DNA from: Sternotherus odoratus
Taxonomy: Eukaryota > Chordata > Testudines > Kinosternidae
DNA: 64,000 nt
Assembly (NCBI GenBank): GCA_032164245.1
Contig: JAVMKO010000010.1
Coordinates: forward strand, 34,438,189 to 34,502,188
Direction of reading: 5' to 3'
The position numbers and the translations under genes were made by a program. Each line of letters opens with the position of its first letter. Within the stretch, counting starts at the first letter, position 1. Below are positions 23,105 to 35,150 of this stretch, piece by piece. A model generated the notes under the pieces. The model saw nothing but the letters and a program-made list of their open reading frames with translations. It was not told the DNA's origin and made no database searches.

Positions 23105-23640
23105 AGGCACACACACCTTCACCACTACAGGGGCCATGACACATGGATCCTGAACTCCCCCGGACCTCTTTCTCTCTCACACACACAAACACAGACATAC
23201 AGGCCTGAATTACACACACACACACTGTGTCTCACTCACACACACCATCACAGACATAGAGCCTGAACTCCCCGCACACACACACCACCAGAGCCTGAAC
23301 TCCCTCACACACTCGCTGTCTCTCTCTCACTCACACAGCACCATGCACACAAAGTCTGAACCCCCCTCACTCGCACACCACAGACACAGAGCCTGAACTC
23401 ACCCCCTCTCTTACACACACACACACACACACCACCACAGACACATGGAGTCTGAATTCACCCATCTCCCATCTCTCTCTCACACACACACAACACATGC
23501 CCCACCACAAACACAGGAAGCCTGAATTTGCCACACACACACACACCCCACGCAGACACAGGCAGCTGAACTCGCCCTCACACGCTATCTCTCTCTTGCA
23601 TACACACCACGACAGATGTGGGGGCCTGTGCTCTATTACC
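23105..23640. repeat. CA-rich minisatellite next to ZNF609 exon 2 acceptor
   Basis: Roughly 60-bp degenerate units are built from runs of CACACA, a CTCTCTCT segment and the recurring core CACAGACACAGAGCCTGAACTC. About eight or nine cores can be counted. The array ends about 60 bp from the exon 2 acceptor, and in the pre-mRNA it reads as UG-rich repeats. The frames across it are low-complexity Cys/Val/Arg artefacts. Confidence 0.9.
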
Positions 23641-26075
23641 AGCCCCACGGGAGCCCCTGGGCACAGCTGCCCACACCTACCTTGTTTCACCCCAAAGGAA
23701 CACTCACATGAACATACATAATTTCAGACACTGAAGCTGACCGGAGCCCATTGCGTGGGCAGGGAACAATCTGCAGCACCCCGTCCCTCCAGCCCCCACT
23801 ACAGACACTGCCCTGGCAAAGTGACCTGCCACATGAAACTCACCAGCCTGCCCTCTGGCTGCCCCAGCCCCAGCATGCCATCCTGCTGGCCCCTCGCAGG
23901 ATCCCAACGCGGGGCTCCTCGGAAGAGGCCCTAGCACCCTGGCTGTCCCTGTGGCAGCTGCCATCTGGCACCGCTCCCTCAATCGATACAGGCCCCGACA
24001 GGTCACAGCTCTCAGCTTCAACAAGGCATTACTCACTCGCTCCCTGCTTGCCACTTCCCTCTGAATTACTGAGCAATCCCTGCACACCGCCCTGACATCA
24101 AGGCAGACCCCTCTCCTCTGTGCCCCCCAGGGCCAAGGATGGAGCTTGGGGGCCTTGATCGGAGCAGTGCGCCCCACACACACTGTGCAGCATGAGACCA
24201 GAGTCACCTACCAGGGAAGTTTAGTGCCCTTGTGGGAATCCAATATCAAGCCTCAGAATTAGCACAGTGTTAAAGCCAGGTGAGAGCTATGGGGATCAGC
24301 CAGAGGGCAACTGGCAGTTCCCAGAGCTAACAGCTCATCTCTGATCTCCAGTGCAGACCACAACGTGTCAGCTCCCATTAGAGCACCCACACTCAAAAGC
24401 CACCACACAACTGACTGATCAGGAGAGGCCCCAGGCCAGAAGAAGAGTGAAGGGCATTGGCAGAACTGCAGCAGAGGTAGGCAGAGCTCAGGGCTGGAAT
24501 AGCAGGGAGACTGCAGGTCAGGACTGAAGGGCATGGGCAGGGCTGTGTAGGAGCCCAGGGCTGAGGGGCACTGGCAGCACTGCATGCAGGAAGCTGTCAC
24601 TGCACATGCCCACACTCTGCTGCCGCCCCAGTCAGACCTACCATTCCCTCCCTCATCCCTAAAGCCAGGGCAGATACTCAGACCTCTGCACTGCACATTT
24701 CCCTGGAAGCAATTGTGCAGCAAGGGAAGAAAAAGCCCCAGAGCCACTCATGGAAAGTCGCTCGTGGTGACTGCATTACCAGACATAATTAACACACGAA
24801 ACAGCCTTCTTCCCAGCAGCCAAGCTCTCCGCCCCAGCAAACCCCTCTCCAGGCTCTCCAGAGAAACCCTTGGCTGCCCCTCTCAATGAGGCTCTTCTCA
24901 AGTGCCATTGTCCTCCTCCTCCTCCTGCTGAGCACACGGCCCACAGATCCACGGTATTCTTTCTGAGCAACACTCCAAAAGCAGGTGACTTAAAAAAATA
25001 CATTCTCTTTTAATCCCCAGCAGGCAGGAGCCTGGAAAGCAGCTTCATAGCGCGTTTTCAGAGACACAAACACTGTAAAAATGCCAAGGATTCTTTCATC
25101 AGACGGGCTGCAGCAGCCAGACCATTTTCCATCTGCTCCCCACAGCATCCCTGGCTCTGAACACCTAATAATCCACTCTCTGACAGGTCATTACAGAGAT
25201 TTTTAACCCCAGGAGCCAGGGGCTAACACGCGAGCTAGAAATGAAAAGCACTGACCTCTTATTTCAATGGCAGAGAAAGTGCAGAATCAGGAGAACACTG
25301 CATGCAGCACTGGAGTCACTAACAGCTTTCAAAAGCCGCCATGTGTGTTCCTCCCTCCCTCCCTCTTCCCTTGCCCCAGCGCCCCCGCGCTCCCCCACCC
25401 CACCCCCCCGCCCTCCGGTAATCCACTTCCCAGCTTGGAGCGTGCACAAGAGTCAGCATCCTCAGCTCTAACCCACCAGCTGCTCAGATCTCCCTGCCTC
25501 TCTAGAGCCACTTTCCTGGTCCAGCCCTGCCAGATAGTGCCATTTGTGCTTTGTTCCTCCAGCTGAGATCACAAACAGGCTGCTCCCTGCACAAATCAGC
25601 TGGGGGGAGGGACGGAAATATGCAATGATCAATTCACCTCACTCCCTGCAGCCTCCCTCCAAAATGAGAACTTCTCCACATCCAAAGCAACACAAAACCT
25701 CCCTGCCAGCCCCCAGCCCCAGCTCCTGGCCGCCACAGGCACCGCGTGCAGAGAATCGCCTTTGTACTGCCAGCCCTCAGCAATTTCTTTGTCCAGACGC
25801 ACAAGGCCAATAATGAGTCTGACTGCCCAAGCTGTTAGGCCACAAAGGCCCCTCATGGGGGTGGGATCAGCCCAAGGACAGGGAGCAGGATATCCCACCA
25901 GGGCACTTCAGAGACAACAAATACAGTAAAAGACCTTTGCCCAAAAGCCTCCGTTCCTCCCACGTGCAGAAGGCACATACAGACCAAGATTTTGCTGGGT
26001 AATGATGGCTATGGGGCACTACTGGTGAAATACAGACCAGCCTCCCCATCAGGGTGCCCAATATTTACCCTACAC
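23641..26075. other. No gene recognised (intron 1)
   Basis: Unique-looking sequence with a short CCT run near 24909 and a C-rich patch near 25370. No supported exon. Confidence 0.45.
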
Positions 26076-26300
26076 CAATGGCCTCTTAAACAGTTTGTCT
26101 GGACTCCAAGGGACTGCACCTGATTTATGTCCAACAGGCCACATAGTAGATGTCCCCCTCTCTTTTTGACACTGAGGTGCAGCCTGTAAAAACTACTAGT
26201 CCCAGCATGCAACACTCCATGTTGATGCGAGGGTAAGGCCATGTAACCAAGAGTGAGCTGCAACATGTGCTCTGAGGGAGAGCAAGAGGTGCATGCTGGG
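26076..26300. mobile_element. MITE-like repeat carrying ZNF143-type motifs (copy A)
   Basis: Shared blocks with copy B at 28.23 kb: GTCCCCCTCTCTTTTTGACAC and AAAACTACTAGTCCCAGCATGC-type sequence. The motif ACTACTAGTCCCAGCATGC lies near 26190, and an inverted TGCATGCTGGGACTGTACTC lies near 26300. Termini are not defined. Confidence 0.5.
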
Positions 26301-28227
26301 ACTGTACTCATCACAGGTCCATACGCCATACTCAGGAAGACCCTCATTACAACTTGATTCGCTGATGCCCATTATGCAAAGCTCTCTGGTTCCTGGCAAG
26401 TTTCCCCCATTGGATGCCCATTAGAAACTCTGCCTCCTCTGGGAGAAGGATAAGAGACATAAGGAAATCACAGAACCACAGAAAACAGAGAAGAGGCTTA
26501 TACCTCTACCACTAGTCTTCCCCTCACCTCCTCCTCCTGCGGGCTGGATCCCTATGCAACAGAAAAGGCAATGCGGTCACCTGTGAGGCTGGAAACCTGG
26601 CAACAAGGCATTTGAAGAGAGGGCCTGGAGTAGAGGCTCTTTGGGGAGACAGTTATCCACTGGGGAATACTGCGCGCACACAGTACCAGACATGAATAAT
26701 TCAGCTCCATTTGGTGCTGGAACCTCCACAATCCACATCTATGCACTGGGAAGGAGCCAACACATTAGAGACAAACCGGAAAGTTCACTTTCTGAGCTAA
26801 CAGCCATTGGCAAACACACCTAGGGAAAGCTATTCAAACAGATAGGGAGCATTTCAAACACACCAGCACCAGGAGGAGACCCAGGAAACCACATTAGCCA
26901 GGGCTCTTTGTGTTGAAACACACCCCAGCGGAGCCTCTGCAAACCCAAGAAGCCTGCATTCCTTCTGAGCTATTGTAGTGGAGAAAGAGGCAGAAAAGCC
27001 TAAAGAGGGAATGATTTAACGCCCAAGGGTGACAAAAACCAGGAGCAAGCTATTCCACTGGCAGCCAGTCAGCCAGCCCACACATAAAGAGACGGTCTCC
27101 TACCCATGTGCTCGAATCTGCAGCGCTCCGGGATTAGCCTCTGGTGGCTTCCAGACATGACTGACTGCAATTTTCACCCTGATTAACTTTCAGGAATGCC
27201 CGCAGCGAGGCAAAGACGAGGGGAAATCTCCTGCGCGAGGTGTTTCCTCTGGCCAGACGGCTGCCACTCTACAGCAGACCAAAGCAGAGGAGGGTTTCAA
27301 ATAACTGCTCCCCCACACTGGGCCCAGTCCAAGCCAGCAAGCACACCCATCTGCTCTGGAGCAGCCCCCAATGATAGGAGTGGGAGGCAGTCCCAGCACT
27401 GGCTGGAGGGAGGAGTGGAATCAGAAGAGCAAAATCTCAGTCAGAACAAAGTAGGAACTGCTGCTGGCTGCATGGAACAACTACCCACCCTATCCAGCCC
27501 CCCCGGGTGCCCAGGTTTCCAAGCGGGACAATGCAGAAATGCGAGAGGATCTAGTGCTGGCAGCCAGCCTACTGCTTTCCCCATATGCTGCCTCCACACA
27601 AGATCCTTTTTTGTTTCCTTTTACGACTAAAAAAAACTCGAGGGGACTCGCCTTCCTTTCCAGAGCTGCAGTGCTAGTGCTCCGCTCTCGACTTCAGACG
27701 CTACCTCTGGAAACCCCAAGCCTGGCTAGCGCTCCGCTCTCGACTCCAGACGCTACCTCTGGAACCCCCAACCCTGGCTTGTTTGTGTTGGATTTTTTTT
27801 TTTTTAAGTAACTCCCATGTCGTTTTTGTGGATCTCTTTTTAAGATGTTCCTTTCTCCCCGCCCCCTCTCTCTAGCGATGAAAAAAATGTTGAACGAGAG
27901 CCAGCTGGCACGCACAAGAGACTGAGAAATCTGCACAAAGGAGCTTCCTCACTCACTTGCCGCTTTCAGATCAAGAACAGTGCAGGGGAGGGAGTTCTGC
28001 TCTCCCCCACACATCAGTCTGGCTGGAGCAGACAAAGGAGATTTACCACGACACCCCTGCAAGCTGCCACCCAACTAGGGTAGGTTTCTTGGATCACATT
28101 CACACAGTGGGTGTCCAAGATGTTCCAAAACACGCTGAAGTCCAGGTTTCAAAACATGCTGTTAACTCTGGAATTAAGCAAGATTTGAAGGGGAAGCGAA
28201 CATGTCACTTGCTTTTTCTCATAATGC
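26301..28227. other. No gene recognised (intron 1)
   Basis: Contains the 52-bp tandem duplication at 27673 and a T-run near 27791. Otherwise nothing identified. Confidence 0.45.
27673..27776. repeat. 52-bp tandem duplication
   Basis: Two adjacent copies begin GCTAGTGCTCCGCTCTCGAC and GCTAGCGCTCCGCTCTCGAC, differing at a few sites. Each contains CAGACGCTACCTCTGGAA. Confidence 0.93.
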
Positions 28228-28460
28228 AAAAGACCAGGGGCCACCAAAGTTTGCCCAACCAAGGGCCACACCCAGGAACCTGCCAGGAGCAAGAAGGCTG
28301 AACCCACTTTGAATAAAATGGAGCCACCCTCCTCTTTTAATATGGAAGTGCAACTCCATGAAAACTACAGCTCCCAGCATGCAATGCAGCCAGATCTTTT
28401 GGCTAGAAGCAGAACAATGCATGTTAGGACCTGACGTTTCCATAGGCTGCACCTTTGTAT
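28228..28460. mobile_element. MITE-like repeat carrying a ZNF143-type motif (copy B)
   Basis: The left end CAGGGGCCACCAAAGTTTGC looks like a hAT terminal repeat. The body shares CCTCCTCTTTTAATATGGAA and AACTACAGCTCCCAGCATGC with copy A. The right end is not recognisable. Confidence 0.5.
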
Positions 28461-29819
28461 TAGAAGAGGAATCTGACCTTGGATGGCATTTGGCTCATGA
28501 ATCAAAGCCATTCTTGGGTCTGTTTTGTAACACTGGGAGATCCAGGAATGAAAGGCACTACAGAAGTGCAGAATATGGCATTACCATCTCCCTCCACCTC
28601 TGGTCATAATTAGCCCTTTGACAAGGAGCAGCAGATAACTGGAAGCAATTGGTGGTGTGGAGGAAGATAAAGATCAACACAGTCATTCTGAGAAGACCCT
28701 GTCTACATATGGATCACTAGGCTGTTTTGGGAAGGAAACCACAGCCAAGTCCACACTGACCTCAGCTGGAAGTTAACTTACAGCTCCCCTGAACATCAAT
28801 AGTGTTTTACATACACAAACAAAAAAATTAATGCAACTTTCAGCTGAGAAATTCAGTATCCAGTCAGAAAATGCAGAGTTAAGGTTAAAAACTCAACCTA
28901 GAGAGTCTGCCTCCCAGGCTTATAACTTTGAAATACAGCCTTTCCTGACAGCCACATTCAATTACATCCATCCAAAGAGGAATTTCCTATTAAACACCAA
29001 ATACTGTAACATACAGTCTATACATCCTTCAGACCTGGCCAGATTTCAGAACCAGTCTGGTCTAAGCTTCAGAAAAAGGCTAGTAAGATTATTTTAAAAC
29101 TCTATGCTTGTTTTTATTAGTTTATTTAACTCCAATGTCAAATAGACAGCGGGGAGAGAGACATTCTTGCTTAAAGATTGCAACAAACATCCCACTCCCC
29201 TTACCCCTTAGATGAGGTCCAAGAACTCCCACTATATAACCCCTAAGAAATCCTCCAGCAAAATAAAGGAAGATCAGTCTTGACATTGCTGATATTTCTG
29301 AGGTAAGAACTAAAGCAGGAGTTAAAAACCCATACATATACCCTACCCCTTCAGGCCTTCTTTATATATTATGAAGTAGCAAAAATTGCCACAAATGTTT
29401 CTTTTAATCCTCAGCAGGTCACTCAATGTTGCCTTTAACCTGAGTTCATTGCACGGAATTCCTTTTTTTTAAAAAAAAAAAAATTGCTACTGGGGTTTAT
29501 AGCTTTTTAGATTTGCAATTTGGCTTTCATTTCACCTAAGCCCTAGAATTTTTGACCAAAGCCTACTATGTACAGAACAAAATACACCTCCTAAGTCTTA
29601 TCTGACAATCCGTGTGGCAGAAGACCAGAGTTTTGCATCTCACATGTACACCTAGCTAAACTCTTTTAACTACCTGGCACTAATTTCATTCTCCAGCAGA
29701 ATTTATGCTAATTTTGACAAAACTGAGCAAGAATCATGAAATTTAGATTTAATCGATTTTACAGCAGATGTTCCAATTAAGCAGGCATCAAATATTGTAT
29801 TAATATATTATATACTTTA
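28461..29819. other. No gene recognised (intron 1)
   Basis: AT-rich, with a T/A homopolymer pair near 29463-29483. No coding signal. Confidence 0.45.
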
Positions 29820-29821
29820 TA

Positions 29822-29958
29822 CCCTGTTTCCCCGAAAGTAAGACATCCCCCAAAAATAAGACGTACTTCCAGTTTTGCCTCTTGCTGTAATATAATGTAA
29901 TGTAATTTTGGGAGCAAAAATTAATATAAGACACTGTCTTATTTTCGGGGAAACACGG
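29822..29958. mobile_element. Short palindromic MITE, TA-flanked (mariner-like)
   Basis: Left CCCTGTTTCCCCGAAAGTAA and right TTATTTTCGGGGAAACACGG are inverted repeats, with TA on each side (29820-29821 and 29959-29960). The 137-bp size and TA duplication suggest a Tc1/mariner-type MITE. Confidence 0.85.
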
Positions 29959-30023
29959 TATCTATACAGCACCATCTCAGTAGCTTGTACGGTGGAGGAT
30001 GGCAGCCAAACAGTATAAACAAC

Positions 30024-30045
30024 CACCTTCTTCTTCTTCTTCTTA
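30024..30045. repeat. Short TTC microsatellite
   Basis: About six TTC units (CTTCTTCTTCTTCTTCTTAT). No associated gene is seen. Confidence 0.85.
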
Positions 30046-30159
30046 TCCTCTTCGCTCCTATAAAGAACAACCACCCTGGGGCAAATGTCTGCTCTTAATA
30101 AAAGCATCATAAGCTCCAATATCCATAGAGGGGGGCATTTGTTTAAAATATCATGTCTG

Positions 30160-30215
30160 AAAAGTGTTAGTCTTAATGTGCCACTGGACTCCTCGTTGTT
30201 TACATACAACACAGA
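30160..30215 (+). repeat. Diverged fragment of the 12.8-kb SINE-like repeat
   Basis: AAAGTGTTAGTCTTAATGTG then CCACTGGACTCCTCGTTGTT matches the core of the repeat that makes the fold-back element at 12787-13019. Confidence 0.5.
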
Positions 30216-30235
30216 GTATCTGGAGGAGAACAAAG

Positions 30236-30833
30236 GGTTGAGCCAACCTGGCTAGATTTGACCCTATGGCTCCAAAAAAATGGAAGGAGAATATTTCAAA
30301 CCCTGTGTTCAGGAGGCCACAAAGCTACACCCTCCAGAAGAGCCTAAAAACTCCACTTGTACTCTTGGGAATGTCTCATTTTCTTTCTAATCAGTTTTTA
30401 GCTGAAAGAAGTGCTCCTTCCAAACACTGCCCCCTCTCACCTCTTCCCAAGATTCCCTGCTCCCCCCTTGTAGTTCTAGGGAAGGCAGCAAATCAAGCAG
30501 GGATTTGCCCATTTGCTCACTGCTTCCCCGCTCTCAGCAGCACCCCAGAGAACCCCACCCCCGCCTTACCGATCAGTGCCTCCCACTCCCTTCCAGCACC
30601 TCCTCCTAAGTTGTTTTATGGCATGCAGGCAGATCAAAGGGGGAGGACCAAGCATGGCAGGCTATGGGGAGGGGATGGGAGTGGAAGTGGGGAGGGCCTG
30701 TGGCAGAGCCAGGTGTTGAGCAATCAGCACCTGTAACTCCAACCCCAGAGACGGTGCCTATACAAGGAGCTGCGTATTAACTTCTGAAGAGACAGCCGCA
30801 TGTGGCTCCAGAGCCACAGGTTGGCCACCCCTG
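30236..30833. mobile_element. hAT-type element with decayed left end
   Basis: The right terminus GAGCCACAGGTTGGCCACCCCTG (last 16 bases TTGGCCACCCCTG-type) is a clear hAT inverted repeat. GGGTTGAGCCAACCTGGC near 30236 is a plausible decayed left end. The body (GATCAGTGCCTCCCACTCCC, then CTGTGGCAGAGCCAGG and CCTATACAAGGAGCTGCG) matches an element I remember as abundant in turtles. Confidence 0.75.
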
Positions 30834-31160
30834 CTCTAGGCCTTAACTCAAACAAACCCCACGGAGAAGCCCAGTGACTATGGGTAAAGAGGTGTTCAGG
30901 GTGCAGAACTACTGAGCCAGTTTCCTTCACACAGGACTTGGTTCTTAAATCCAACACAACCCATGCTATGGGTTTTAACCATGGCTGTATGCTAAATATT
31001 GTGTCTGCATACCTGATGGCTAACACCTTGTCAGTCATCATGGCAACCCTAGCCAGAGGCCGAGGCTTGTATATGGACATCTAGCTGTAACTGTTTTTCC
31101 ACGTAGACTAGTGTCCTTTTACCATACCTGCCCTGTGCCTCATTTGGCTGGTCCTCCTTT

Positions 31161-31353
31161 ATCATAGAATATCAGGGTTGGAAGGGACCTCAGGAGATCA
31201 TCTAGTCCAAGCCCCTGCTCAAAGCAGGACCAATCCCCAATTAAATCATCCAACAGATTTTTGCACCAGATCCCTAAATGGCCCCCTCAAGGATTGAACT
31301 CACAACCCTCGGTTTAGCAGGCCAACGCTCAAACCACTGAGCTATCCCTCCCC
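31161..31353 (-). mobile_element. tRNA-derived SINE with CR1-like 3' end
   Basis: The minus strand opens GGGGAGGGATAGCTCAGTGG, a tRNA-like 5' end with a good A box, and continues to the B-box-like GGTTGTGAGTTCAATCC about 35 bp on. The 3' half (TTGGACTAGATGATCTCCTG, then AGGTCCCTTCCAACCCTGAT) is the CR1 tail, so CR1 machinery would mobilise it. Length is about 193 bp. The internal promoter for RNA polymerase III is largely intact. Confidence 0.88.
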
Positions 31354-33022
31354 TTTCTACCAATGAGAACCAGGAAAATGTCCCCAAGTGCACTGACCAC
31401 CTGCTGCTCTGCATGCCCACCCTCAGAGCACTCTATTCCCACACAAGCACAATGGGGCAGCCCAGATGTCCTCCCAGAGCCCCAACATACTATAAAAATT
31501 CCATGGCTCACCTATTCCACAACAACTGACTTTCTGCATATCCTGTGTACATTAAAAACCAAGCTCGGTGCTATGGGGTAGCAAACAGGGTAATTGCCCG
31601 GGCCAGCCTCCTGTTACCGGGGGTCGGCAAAGCTAAGTTGCTCGGGCTTTGGCTTTCTGCCTCGGGCAGCAGGGCTCTGGCTTCAGCTTTCTGCCCTTGG
31701 CCCCAGCAAGTCTAACGCCAGCCCTGCTCTCTGGTTTATTTTGCAAACTCCCTGAAAGCTGCTCCCAGGCTCCCAGTTGAGAACCATTGGGATAGCCCCT
31801 GGGGTACTTTGTGTGAGCGCCCTCCAGGCACTCCATCCTCTGTCCAGCCTCAATGGGATGGCTGCCCAGGTGTTCCCAACACACACAGATACGAGCAGAG
31901 TTAGATAACGTGGTAGGCGCAGACATACACATACAGCAATGATGGCACGAAAGCTGCTATGTGAACACAAACCTGACAATATTAACTTGTAATTTGTTAT
32001 GGTAACTGTCTCAATACTACAAAAGTTAGTACCCATATTACAGTAACTGCCAGCAATAGTGCAGATGCACTAGTGTAAAGAGGGTTCAGGCGTTGTACCA
32101 CGGGGTCATGAAAACCTGCTCGCTAAGCTGTCTAACATATAAAACATATTTTTAGCTCAAATGCCCTCTACCTGGTTACAAAACCACCGTTAAGAGCTGC
32201 ATTATGGACTCAGCCTGAATGACCCCTAAAAAACAAGCCAAATTTGGGCAAACGCACTCACCTGGAACCTAGCAGTTGTGTATCAGTGAAGTTTTTGATA
32301 GGCACATATGGGACGAGACTTGCTTTTCATTCTCTCTCACACAGGCGGAATGTCTGTTAGAAAAACTGAACTGGTGTAACTGCATTGATTTATGGAATTC
32401 TGCAGGCAAATAGCAAGATTACCATGAAAAACCAGCCTTGTCAGCTTCAGTCACCTTGGCAAGATCTAGGGCTTGCTTCAAGCTGGCTGTGCTCTGAGAT
32501 TCCAGTTCAGCTCCTGCAGCCTGAAGGAGAGGAGGGGGAAGGAAGACAGAAGGGGTGGGGGAGGTGGATCTGGGCAGTGATTATAATAGCTGCACTAATT
32601 AGTGTGTTTCCAAGTGGCTAGTGGAGTTGTTCTCCAAGCAGATGACTCCAACCGGGGAGGGGGAAGGGAAGACCAAGGATAAAGCAAGCATGCTTCAGTG
32701 AGCACCACACTCAGGGAGAAAGCAGCGTGGCACTCGCATCACTGACTGACTGGCGGGAAGGGAAACATGACAGGGGAAGTTTATTTCTAACTTCAAAAAC
32801 TCATCACCAAATTCAGGGGAAATAACTGGACTGATCAAAATGAGTCATGTGACCGGCAAAGTAATGGCTTCCAGCCACAATTCTGCTTTGACCCCAACAT
32901 CAGGGAGTCCAGCCAAAGAGCCCCAGACTGCCCTGGGAGTGACCTCTCCACAGCCCTGATGGCCTGCCCCTCCCAATAGGGCACAGAATTGCCTGTCTTG
33001 CTCCCAGGCCTTTCAATCTAGC
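31354..33022. other. No gene recognised (intron 1)
   Basis: CCCAGTTGAGAACCATTG near 31787 looks like the right end of a hAT element of the CAGTGGTTCTCAACC class, without a partner end. The rest is unique-looking. Confidence 0.45.
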
Positions 33023-33319
33023 ACAGTGCTACTCAAAGTCTGCCAGTCCACAGTGCAGTTCCAAGGACGGAGAGACGGAAGAAAGAATAGTATAATTTTA
33101 AAATTGCACCGGAATTCCACCAAGAATAATTATCAGTGGATAAAGTCGACAAGATGTTTTCAGAAGCACATGGCCTAATTATCAATATTATTGTATCGCG
33201 CTACAGCATGTTTTGCATGAGACATGCAATAATAATATGGCACAAATATGGTACCAGTCCCTGGCACATTGGGAAAAAATTGCCGGTCCACCACATCAGA
33301 TAGTTTGAGAAGCACTGAT
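33023..33319. mobile_element. hAT-type MITE, decayed
   Basis: Left end CAGTGCTACTCAAAGT and right end AGTTTGAGAAGCACTG are imperfect inverted repeats of the CAGTG..CTCAAACT class. The flanks share only TAGCA, so the 8-bp TSD has decayed. The interior is AT-rich. Confidence 0.75.
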
Positions 33320-34846
33320 AGCAGACTGGCAGAATTCTAGGCCTCCTTAGGGAGATCCCAAATGCACGGCACTGGCTGACTCAGATGCTTAGCAGAAGAG
33401 GAAAATGTCTCGATTCCAAAAATGAAGGGGCTGCCACTTCATCTATTAATGGCCTTAATTCCCCTCATTCAATAACCAATTAGTGCACCTTGGCTAAAGC
33501 TAGTAAGGGCTTCATCTGCAGGAGTAGAATGTATATTACCTGCACTCATGATCTCTCTTGCTGTCAAGCATCAGCCCAGGAGCAGATTTGGAGAGGCCAA
33601 TCAGACTGCAAGGCGAGGCCTATGGACAAGCAGGAACAAATCTGAGTGCAGGGAATACTAGAGGACAAAACCCCTTCAGCGATTTTTTTTAGGGAGGTAT
33701 AATAAATAGGTGTATTTTATAGATTAATAAAGCACATTTGAAAAACCATGATATACATCAGAGCCTGGCTAATTCACACTAATGACCCATTAAAAGTTAC
33801 ACAATTATGTAAATTAGCAAATTCGTAAAGGCATACAATAAAAATCAAGGAGAATGTACTGAGATGTACTTGCTCATTTATTTTGTTAGCTGTAGTTCTG
33901 TTTTAATTACAAGCGGTGATACTGCAAATGCTAGGAAAGGTTCTGTGTTACCTTTTGCAAAAATAATGGAATCTTGCTAACAAAAAATCTCACTCCAGAA
34001 TTTGTTACTAAAGCTTTGGGGAGAGACCAATCATTCTTGTGCAGATGAGCAAAATTCTTCTCTACAGCACTATTCACAGCAGCACTATGTAATGCCCTAT
34101 TTTCATTCATTTGAAAGTTTGCAAAGGACTGTTCTAGTAAGACTAAAACTGTCTATTATTTTCATCTCATCACAGAAATAAGATTCTGAGATAGTTTTGC
34201 ATAAAATCCTTCCATACTCCTAAATTACCCAAGTAGAAAATATCTCATTTTTAAGAACGAAGAAGATAAACACATGACATGCATTCATGCTGCACAGGTG
34301 GTCAGTTTTCAATAAGAAGCACATTGTTGTGTGCACACGAAGAAAAAATAACTAAATTACAAAGTTAGAGGTGGCAAAAGCACTGTATGCAATGAATTAA
34401 AGTTTCCAGCCACGTAACAGCACAAGGGTATTGGCCCAGATAGAAGTAATGTACACCAATGCTCGTATTTAAAATCTGATGTTGCAAAATCATTCCACAT
34501 CTCTATCATGCTGTGGGCAGGGAAGTCACAGAGTCCTTTGCATTTTTCCCCCCAAATAAAAGAAGGAAATAAAATGCAAAAAAATTACCAATTTAAAACA
34601 CAAAAGTCAAGATTCTCAGGCACTAACCTTGGCTTGACTCATCCACAAATATCATTTTCAACTATTGCTTAGACTTGGGTGCAGAACCTAATGTGGAGTA
34701 TATGCATGCAGCTGAATTAACTTTGCTTTTGGCAACTGAACTTCCTGGCTCCTTTGTGTTCAGATCAGAAACCTTAACGCTGCTTTAGGTTTCTGCAATG
34801 TGTACTCCTTTCTAGACAAGCAAGCAACATGATACTTCGATAACTA
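33320..34846. other. AT-rich, repeat-poor stretch (intron 1)
   Basis: About 1.5 kb with no repeat I recognise and many TAAT/ATTA cores, for example around 33770-33900. It could hold a conserved non-coding element, but sequence alone cannot show that. Confidence 0.4.
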
Positions 34847-35148
34847 CAGTAGACTCTCGATTATCCAGGATGATAGGGAAAAAAAGAATTTTGGTTAATA
34901 AAATCCCGGATAATCACCATCCATAGGAAATATAGGGAGTGGGGGTTGGTTCACCAGCCACCCTGCGTGGGGGGGGGGGGGTGTTGGTTCACTGGCTGCC
35001 CTGTGCCCTGGTTGGGGGGGGGAGGGGGTTGTGTGTGTGCTTGGGGCAGCAGCAAAGCCAGAGCTGGCCCTGTGAGTTGCGTGTATTTTTTTTTGACATC
35101 CTGGTTAATCCACATCCTGGTTAATCCTGGATAATCGAGAGTCTACTG
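34847..35148. mobile_element. pogo/Tigger-type MITE, TA-flanked
   Basis: Ends CAGTAGACTCTCGATTATCC and GGATAATCGAGAGTCTACTG are perfect 20-bp inverted repeats flanked by TA (34845-34846 and 35149-35150). The 302-bp element contains a G-run near 34971 and a short duplicated CATCCTGGTTAATCC near the right end. No transposase is present. Confidence 0.92.
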
Positions 35149-35150
35149 TA

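Noticed and set aside
23105..23640. CRISPR-like spacing of CACAGACACAGAGCCTGAACTC cores
   Set aside because: The cores are degenerate, spacers are simple CA/CT repeats, and the genome is vertebrate. It is a minisatellite.
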